From Actinomycetes bacterium (lineage in GTDB: Bacteria; Actinomycetota; Actinomycetes; Mycobacteriales; Micromonosporaceae), in the NCBI GenBank assembly GCA_023437285.1, contig JAEZGP010000777.1:1-11539 (forward strand): a stretch of 11,539 nt of DNA. The letters run 5' to 3'. Numbering within the stretch: position 1 is the stretch's first letter; each line of letters starts with the position of its first letter. Below, piece by piece: positions 6,543 through 11,539 of the stretch. A program made the position numbers and the translations under genes. Below the pieces are notes generated by a model that had not been told where the DNA came from, searched no databases, and saw only the letters and a program-made list of their open reading frames with translations.

Positions 6543-9500
6543 CTGTCCTTCACCAGCCCGTACCCGGGGGCGCCGCCGTCCAGCTTGGCGAACAGTCCAG
6601 CGTAGAACCGCTCCGCAGCCGGCACCCCGCGCAGCCGGCGCAGGGTGTCGCCGTGGCCGACGAGGACAAGGGCCCGTCGGGCACGGGTGCAGGCGACGTT
6701 GAGCCGTCGCACGTCCTGCAGCCAGCGGCCCGCGCCGGCGCGCGGTCCGCGGTGGCCCACGTACGCTCGGCAGAAGCTGACAATCACAAGATCAGCCTCC
6801 TGCCCCTGCACCTTGTCGATGGCATCCACCACGCGGAAGCGCAGCGCCCGGAACCTCGGCGTGGCCGGCCAGCCGAGAGCCGCGCGGATGAGCGTGGCCT
6901 GCCGTCGGTAGAAGGTGAGCACACTGACCGTGACCGGTGGGGCACCGGTCAGGCGTAGCTCCCGCTCGATGCCCTCGCAGGTCGCGACAACCCAGTCGAC
7001 TTCGAGCCGGTTGAAGCACCCGTTGTGGTACTGCTCATGCCGGGCCTTCGCGCCGTAGCTGGACGTGTCGAGCAGCGTCACCGGCTGCGCGAGTACGGCC
7101 GTGGTGAGCGGGGTTATCCCATGCTTCGCGAGGTCGGCGGGCGACGGCGTCACGTAGTCGCCGTCGTACACCGGGCGGCGGACCAGGGCTGCGATCGGTT
7201 CGATCATGCGGCGCTGTTCCACCAGCCGGGTCCGCAGCCGACCGGGGCAGCTGGCCACCGCCCGCTCGAACAGGCTGCGGACGAGATGGTCGAGCATGGC
7301 CGTCAGCAGGGGACGGTCGGCGTCCCGGCGCGGCCAGTTCTCCTCCATGACGGCCCGGTACGTCGCAGCCCAGGAGCCGTCGTCGAGGAGGTCCTGCGCC
7401 GTGCGCAGCACCTCCTCGGTGCGGTAGGCGTGCGCTTCCTCTTCGTCACGCCATAAGGTGGCCAGTTCGTCGACCGCGGGTCGCAGCCCTTGCCTGCCGC
7501 CCTTGTGTAGCGCGGCGACGGCGTGCAGGTGGTGCTCGTCCGCGCTGTCCACGTATGGCGGCAGTTGTTTCTCGTCCCCCACCAGAATCCAGCGCCGGGC
7601 GCGCACCGCGCCGATGAGGAACTCGCTGTCGACCACCCTGCTGGCCTCGTCGACGATGAGTGTGTCGAAGTCAAGGCCGTCGAGGAGCTTGGCCGCCACC
7701 CCGGTGGTGGTGCAGCAGACGACGTTCACGGCGCGGCGCAGCTCCTGGGCCAGCTGTTCGGGGTCGTCCGGCCGGGCCGCCTCGAACCATCGAGCCTCCA
7801 ACACTTCCCGCTGTTGCAGGGCGGTGATGCGGGCCGTCACGCTGGCCAGGGCCGTCTCGGCGTCGGTGCCTGCGGGGAGCGCGACGGCGTCGGTGGCCTT
7901 CGCGAGTCGGCGTTCCGCCTCGGCCAGCGCCTGCCGGTCGCGTTCCCAGGCGACCTTGAGGTTCAGCCCACGGCCCTCGCGGTCGGCATGCGCGGCGGAC
8001 AGGGCGGCGTCCGCAGCCGCCCGCTCGGCTACCCACCGCCGTTGCCCGTCGGTCAGCCGCTCGACCTCGGCAGCGGCCGCGCGGGCGGCCGTCGTCAGCT
8101 CGTACACCGCGTCGCGCTCGCCGAACATCCGCCGAAACCACGACCGGAAGCGCTGCCCGGCGGATAGGGCGGCTACCTGCTGGCGCAGGTCAGCGGCGGC
8201 CTGCTGAGTGCGCGGCAACGCCGTGGCCAGCTGCGCCAGCGCAGCGTCCGCGGCGCCGACGCGTTGACTGGCCGCCGCCCAGGCGCGTTGGAACGCCTTC
8301 TCCCAGGTGCGGAAGGCGGCGCCCGCGGCCGCCTCGGCTGCGCGTGCCCCCGCGAACGCCCGACCGGCCTCGACCCGCACGAGCAGGACGTCACGCTGCC
8401 CGGCCAGCCGACGAGCCTCGGCCCGCCACACCACGGCTCGCGACGTTGCCGGCGTGCGGGCGCGTTTCAGGTACGCCTCGCGTAGCCGCGTCGGCAGGAA
8501 CCGTTGCAGCTCGTCGCTCACCTTCCGGTCGTCGTGGGCGAGCCGGACCGCGAACACCTCGGGCCGGTCGCCGATGCGGCCGAGCACCTCGTCGACGGCG
8601 ACGTGCATCGGGGCCAGCAGCAACACCCGCTCGCCGCGCGTCACCAGTTGCAGCACCAGCTCCGTGATGACGGTCGTCTTGCCCGTGCCGGGCGGCCCTT
8701 GGATGAAGTACGCGTGGGGCGTGCCGAGCGCCCCGGCCACGGCGCGCTTCTGCTGTTTGTTGAGGGTCACGCCCGACAGGTACTCCGTCGGTTCGAGGGG
8801 AGGCGCGGGCGGCAGTGACGCCGGATCGCAGAGCAGCGTCGCGAGGTTGTGCCAGTCGCCCTCGACGTTGGCGTTGAGGAAGGTGTCCAGCGCCGCCGCG
8901 TGCTTGCCCATGGCGAAGCGTTCCTGCTGGGAGAGCGTGACCTGGTCGCCCGCGCGCAGCAGCTGAGGTGCCGCACGCGGCTGGGGCAGCTCCGCGTCGC
9001 GGCCATCAAGCGACAGTATCGGCAGCCGGTACTCTTCACCGCTGGCGGCCACGTCGACGACCCGGCCCTCCACAAACCCGGCCGGGCTCGTGAGGGACAG
9101 CTCGACACGTTCCTGGTCGGCGGCGGTCACCTCGGCGGCGGTCTCCGGCCGGCGGGCACGCTCGGCGCGCTTCTCCAGCAGGGCGAACATCGCCCGCAAC
9201 GACGAGTACCGCTGCCGGACGTCGCGGTGCAGCCGACCGTGAGCCGACCGTTGCGGCTGGCCGCTGGCCAACTCCCGACGAGCGCGATCCACCGCCCGTT
9301 GCCGGTCGCGGACAACTCGCAGCGCGTGCTCGTACGCAGCCGCCATAGCCCCGAGGTCGAAATCCACCTCGTCACGCACGTCGTCGAAGACGACATCGCC
9401 CGGGCAGACCGTGGCCCGCCGGTCGAAACCGGTCCCCGACTTGATGGACGTCACCCAGGCGATCGGCAGCCCGGAATACCTGGCGTCCCGCGGACTGACG

Positions 9501-9748
9501 AAGACCTTGTACGCGGTCCCGGACACGCAGTAGTACACGCCGTCTCTTCCGTCGCGTTCCTCGACGATGACCCCGGCGCGCAGGTCGGCCGCTACCTGGT
9601 CCAGCGGGAACCCGTAGTCGCGGGACACGTTGACGCTCAGCCGCAGCGGAACCGCCTCGAACATGGTTCGCGCGAACAGCTCGCGGTGGCGCTGGCGCGC
9701 GTACCGGTCGGCCCACTCGGCGGGTGGCCGCAACCGTGATCCGGTCAT
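6539..9748 (-). CDS. UPF1/DNA2/NAM7-like SF1 helicase (COG1112 type) with coiled-coil insertion
   Basis: This 1069-residue superfamily 1 helicase should unwind or translocate on RNA or DNA using ATP. All core motifs are visible: a Q-like NKQQ (330-333); motif I GPPGTGKT (351-358); Ia LLAPMHVAVDE (377-387); II VDEAS (699-703); III VGDEKQLPP (723-731); IV EQRRM (844-848); V VQGQEADLVIVS (980-991); and VI NVACTRARRALVLVG (1017-1031). These are typical of the UPF1/MOV10/DNA2 group rather than UvrD. About 310 residues separate Ia from II. Most of that (about 440-650) is Ala/Arg/Glu-rich and predicted coiled coil, a stalk-like insertion. The N-terminal 320 residues hold a beta-rich region (about 70-110) and further small domains I cannot name. 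The ATG at 9748 overlaps the CARF gene stop (ATGA), and no strong ribosome site is seen, so translation is probably coupled. Pairing with a PLD nuclease recalls Mokosh defence systems, but the kinase domain of type I Mokosh is absent. Confidence 0.93.
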   Translation of the reverse strand: MTGSRLRPPAEWADRYARQRHRELFARTMFEAVPLRLSVNVSRDYGFPLDQVAADLRAGVIVEERDGRDGVYYCVSGTAYKVFVSPRDARYSGLPIAWVTSIKSGTGFDRRATVCPGDVVFDDVRDEVDFDLGAMAAAYEHALRVVRDRQRAVDRARRELASGQPQRSAHGRLHRDVRQRYSSLRAMFALLEKRAERARRPETAAEVTAADQERVELSLTSPAGFVEGRVVDVAASGEEYRLPILSLDGRDAELPQPRAAPQLLRAGDQVTLSQQERFAMGKHAAALDTFLNANVEGDWHNLATLLCDPASLPPAPPLEPTEYLSGVTLNKQQKRAVAGALGTPHAYFIQGPPGTGKTTVITELVLQLVTRGERVLLLAPMHVAVDEVLGRIGDRPEVFAVRLAHDDRKVSDELQRFLPTRLREAYLKRARTPATSRAVVWRAEARRLAGQRDVLLVRVEAGRAFAGARAAEAAAGAAFRTWEKAFQRAWAAASQRVGAADAALAQLATALPRTQQAAADLRQQVAALSAGQRFRSWFRRMFGERDAVYELTTAARAAAAEVERLTDGQRRWVAERAAADAALSAAHADREGRGLNLKVAWERDRQALAEAERRLAKATDAVALPAGTDAETALASVTARITALQQREVLEARWFEAARPDDPEQLAQELRRAVNVVCCTTTGVAAKLLDGLDFDTLIVDEASRVVDSEFLIGAVRARRWILVGDEKQLPPYVDSADEHHLHAVAALHKGGRQGLRPAVDELATLWRDEEEAHAYRTEEVLRTAQDLLDDGSWAATYRAVMEENWPRRDADRPLLTAMLDHLVRSLFERAVASCPGRLRTRLVEQRRMIEPIAALVRRPVYDGDYVTPSPADLAKHGITPLTTAVLAQPVTLLDTSSYGAKARHEQYHNGCFNRLEVDWVVATCEGIERELRLTGAPPVTVSVLTFYRRQATLIRAALGWPATPRFRALRFRVVDAIDKVQGQEADLVIVSFCRAYVGHRGPRAGAGRWLQDVRRLNVACTRARRALVLVGHGDTLRRLRGVPAAERFYAGLFAKLDGGAPGYGLVKDR

Positions 9749-11187
9749 ACGTCGACCACGAACTCCAGCAAGGCCAGCCGCTTGTCGACGTTCTCGCCGG
9801 GAAACGCCAACGACCAGAACGCGCGCAGGCAGCGCAGCGCAAGGCTCTGCAGGGCCTCGCGAACGTCCTCGCTCACCGTCTCGGTGCCATGGGCGAGCAC
9901 GGAGTGGTTGCGCGCGAGCAGCTCGTTCTTGACGCGGCGTAGGGCCTTCGTCGTCGTGAACCCGAGCCGTTTAACCATCCGATCATCGAGGGCGCAAAGC
10001 AGGAGTATCCCGTTCATCACCCCCACCTCGAAGGGCAGCTCGGTCGTCGCCTGGCCGTGCACGTCGGCGGTGAGCGACTTCAACCGTGCCAGGAGCACCT
10101 CGGGGTCGTCGTGCAGCAGCCGATAGTCCGGCTTGCCGGTACGGAACCCTGGCCCCACGATCGCCAGTCGTTGCGCGACGGCGGACTCCACCGTGCGGTA
10201 GAACAGCAGCGCCGCGAAGTCATGGCGACCGAGCCGGGCGTAGTGCAGGCCGAGCAGATAGAAGTTGAGCAGCAGGGGCGGGATATCGCGCTGTTTGTCA
10301 GGCGCGTTAGCGAGCATGTCGAGCAGGTCCAGCTGGGCGTTCAGCCGCTGTGCGACGTCGTGGGCCACCCGGTGCCCGGGATCGGTCAAGCGCGCACGCA
10401 GCACGGGCACACTCGCGCGGAGAGCGTTGAAGTCCAGGTCACACCACGCCTGGTACACGATGGATAGATCACGCATGAACCTTGCTCGAGCCGGCTCGAA
10501 CGCGCTGTTGGCCACTTCCTCGAACCGGGTACGCGCCGCCCCGTACGCACCGTGGCGGAAAGCGACCAGCGCGGCCGCCGTCTCCCGGTCCCCGAACAGC
10601 TCCGTCGGGTTGGGCACGATGACCAGCCGTTCGCTGCCGGGCTCGGACTGTCGCAACTCCGGATCGAACCGGCTGTCGATGTAGCACAGCGGCAGGTCGA
10701 GCTGAGCCGCCGCCAACGCGGCGCTGGCGCTCATCACCTTCTTGCCGCCGGTGATGTCGATGATGACGTGCGGCCGGACTCCGCCGGAGGAGGCCGCCGC
10801 CTCCCTGATCACCTGGTAGATCTTCATCGGATCCACCGGGTCGACGTATCGCGTGTCGATGAGCGAGATCGGCAGCCCGAGCTTCTCGTGGATGACGTCC
10901 ACGCTGGCCCGCGTCGAGTCCGATCCAACGACCATCAGCCGCTTTGCCCCCACCAATGTGAAGGCCAGGATCGTGGTTTCCGGCGAGAAGCCGGACAGAC
11001 TCACCAGGAGATCAACGGGCGGGCGATGAACCTTCGCGGAGTTACGCCGCGCGTGCTCGATAGTCGCGGGCAGCAGCTCCGCCAGCCGGAACCGCCGCGC
11101 CTGCTCGGCCGGATGCCCTTCGCCGTACTGCTCCTCGCCCCGGAAAATGCGCCGCAGGCGGGCGTTCATGTCAGCTAGCGAATCCAT
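9745..11187 (-). CDS. CARF-HEPN protein, TIGR02710/Cas02710-like putative RNase
   Basis: This 480-residue protein resembles CRISPR-associated CARF-HEPN effectors, especially the TIGR02710 (Cas02710) family. The CARF domain is seen as a Rossmann-like start VDLLVSLSGFSPETT (58-72) and the ligand-pocket motif IIDITGGKKVMSASAALAAAQ (split 142-150 and 151-162). An alpha-helical middle includes RHDFAALLFYRTVESAVAQRL (split 321-330 and 331-341), a pattern I associate with TIGR02710 proteins. Near the C-terminus lies RNHSVLAHG (426-434). Arg426 and His433 fit the HEPN Rx4-6H ribonuclease motif. In this family the CARF domain binds a cyclic oligonucleotide and switches on RNA cleavage by a HEPN dimer. 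It is the first gene of the operon. No ribosome site is seen before the ATG at 11187 or the ATG at 11169. TAATGT 9 nt before 11187 could be a -10 element for a nearly leaderless message. No cas genes or array accompany it. Confidence 0.85.
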   Translation of the reverse strand: MDSLADMNARLRRIFRGEEQYGEGHPAEQARRFRLAELLPATIEHARRNSAKVHRPPVDLLVSLSGFSPETTILAFTLVGAKRLMVVGSDSTRASVDVIHEKLGLPISLIDTRYVDPVDPMKIYQVIREAAASSGGVRPHVIIDITGGKKVMSASAALAAAQLDLPLCYIDSRFDPELRQSEPGSERLVIVPNPTELFGDRETAAALVAFRHGAYGAARTRFEEVANSAFEPARARFMRDLSIVYQAWCDLDFNALRASVPVLRARLTDPGHRVAHDVAQRLNAQLDLLDMLANAPDKQRDIPPLLLNFYLLGLHYARLGRHDFAALLFYRTVESAVAQRLAIVGPGFRTGKPDYRLLHDDPEVLLARLKSLTADVHGQATTELPFEVGVMNGILLLCALDDRMVKRLGFTTTKALRRVKNELLARNHSVLAHGTETVSEDVREALQSLALRCLRAFWSLAFPGENVDKRLALLEFVVDV

Positions 11188-11284
11188 CGTTGCTTGACAT
11201 TAGCGACGGGACACGCCATTCGCATGGCGAGCAGGTAGTCGTTAGTGGATCGATACCTCTGACGCGGCCCCGCATTCTCCCCGA
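11188..11284 (-). promoter_or_regulatory. Gap upstream of the defence-like operon, with possible promoter
   Basis: This 97-nt stretch between the HNH gene and the CARF-HEPN gene is A/T-richer than the flanks and is the only sizeable gap before the operon. On the minus strand, TAATGT ends 9 nt before the start codon and fits the loose actinobacterial TANNNT -10 pattern; no good -35 is seen. A perfect palindrome lies just upstream of it. No terminator-like hairpin with a T-run follows the HNH gene, so read-through from it remains possible. Confidence 0.35.
11214..11229. repeat. Perfect palindrome, candidate operator
   Basis: CGCCAT at 11214-11219 and ATGGCG at 11224-11229 are exact inverted repeats separated by 4 nt. 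The element sits 26-42 nt before the CARF-HEPN start, where a repressor would overlap the promoter or where a short RNA hairpin could form. The arms are only 6 bp, so chance is not excluded. Confidence 0.35.
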
Positions 11285-11539
11285 TCATCGACGCGCCGTT
11301 TCCCGGTGCCTTCGCAGCTTCTCCTTGTCCGGCCAAAGATCGCGGCGATCAGGAAGCCCCAGGTCTTTGCCATCGAGGTTCTTGTACTGCCGGTACGTCA
11401 CCTCGCTAGACACGCGGATTCGGTAGTTGCCATCGATCCAGATCAGCCCCAGATCGAAAAGCTGGTGGATATCAGCGCGAAGGAGCAATCCGTTCGTCAC
11501 CACGCTGTTCTGCTGCGTGTAACCCTCGATGTGGGCTGC
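11285..11539 (-). CDS. HNH endonuclease, C-terminal part (partial, runs off right edge)
   Basis: The minus-strand frame is open from the right window edge to a stop at 11287-11285, giving the last 84 residues. The visible part begins AAHIEGYTQQNS and continues VVTNGLLLRADIHQLFD, the conserved core of the HNH_2-type (PF13391-like) endonuclease domain. His3, Asn16 and His25 of the fragment are the HNH residues. The domain therefore lies at the C-terminal end of the protein, as in many stand-alone bacterial HNH nucleases and unlike CBASS Cap5, where HNH is N-terminal. A GTG at 11503 would start inside the HNH motif and is not a credible start; the true 5' end is beyond the window. It is on the same strand as the CARF-helicase-PLD operon, 97 nt upstream. 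The rest of the protein is needed to judge whether it is a restriction enzyme or part of the system. Confidence 0.8.
   Translation of the reverse strand, partial: AAHIEGYTQQNSVVTNGLLLRADIHQLFDLGLIWIDGNYRIRVSSEVTYRQYKNLDGKDLGLPDRRDLWPDKEKLRRHRETARR

Noticed and set aside
5485..6702. A 405-residue plus-strand frame opposite the 385-residue gene.
   Set aside because: The product is Ser/Arg/Pro-rich, typical of an antisense shadow, and it crosses the helicase/385-residue gene junction. The minus-strand gene is anchored by overlapping start and stop codons.
11194..11222. TTGACA at 11194-11199 on the plus strand as a -35 element.
   Set aside because: The hexamer 17 nt on is CATTCG, not a -10, and no plus-strand gene follows it in the window.
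1..11539. CRISPR array or tracr-like repeats that would go with the CARF protein.
   Set aside because: No regularly spaced 25-40 nt repeats were found in the gaps, all of which are shorter than 250 nt.

Overview
The window is about 70% GC. It has strong G/C bias at third codon positions and typical actinobacterial families: a large ATP-binding LuxR (LAL) regulator and a DinB-like protein of the mycothiol-dependent type. I read it as chromosomal or accessory DNA of a high-GC Actinomycetota (Streptomyces, Micromonospora or Pseudonocardia type). Genus cannot be fixed from sequence alone. No rRNA, tRNA, transposase, integrase or CRISPR repeat array was seen.

Left part (1-3841). A possible divergent gene start, open to the left edge, is followed by a regulatory stretch with clustered CTGACC/GGTCAG repeats. 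Then come a large LAL-type LuxR regulator (+) and a small DinB-fold protein (+) with its own promoter-like sequence and Shine-Dalgarno site. These look like ordinary actinobacterial genes with no visible tie to the rest.

Right part (3893-11187, all minus strand). Four genes are packed head to tail with overlapping stop and start codons. In transcription order they are: a CARF-HEPN protein resembling the CRISPR-associated TIGR02710/Cas02710 family; a 1069-residue UPF1/DNA2-like SF1 helicase (COG1112 type) with a long coiled-coil insertion; a 385-residue protein I do not recognise, with a possible winged-helix start; and a phospholipase D-superfamily protein with two intact HKD motifs. Overlaps of 4, 4 and 8 bp imply one translationally coupled transcript and a multi-protein system. 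A 97-bp gap containing a perfect 6-bp-arm palindrome separates it from the C-terminal end of an HNH endonuclease on the same strand, which runs off the right edge.

Interpretation. Helicase plus PLD nuclease recalls the Mokosh anti-phage systems. A CARF-HEPN protein would normally answer a cyclic oligoadenylate signal made by type III CRISPR Cas10. Having both in one coupled operon, with no cas10, cas5/cas7, array or CD-NTase in view, is unusual. My working model is a nucleic-acid-sensing antiviral operon. The helicase would remodel foreign or aberrant RNA/DNA, the PLD protein would cut it, and the CARF-HEPN RNase would act as a signal-gated toxin. That model is inference; the domain assignments rest on visible motifs.
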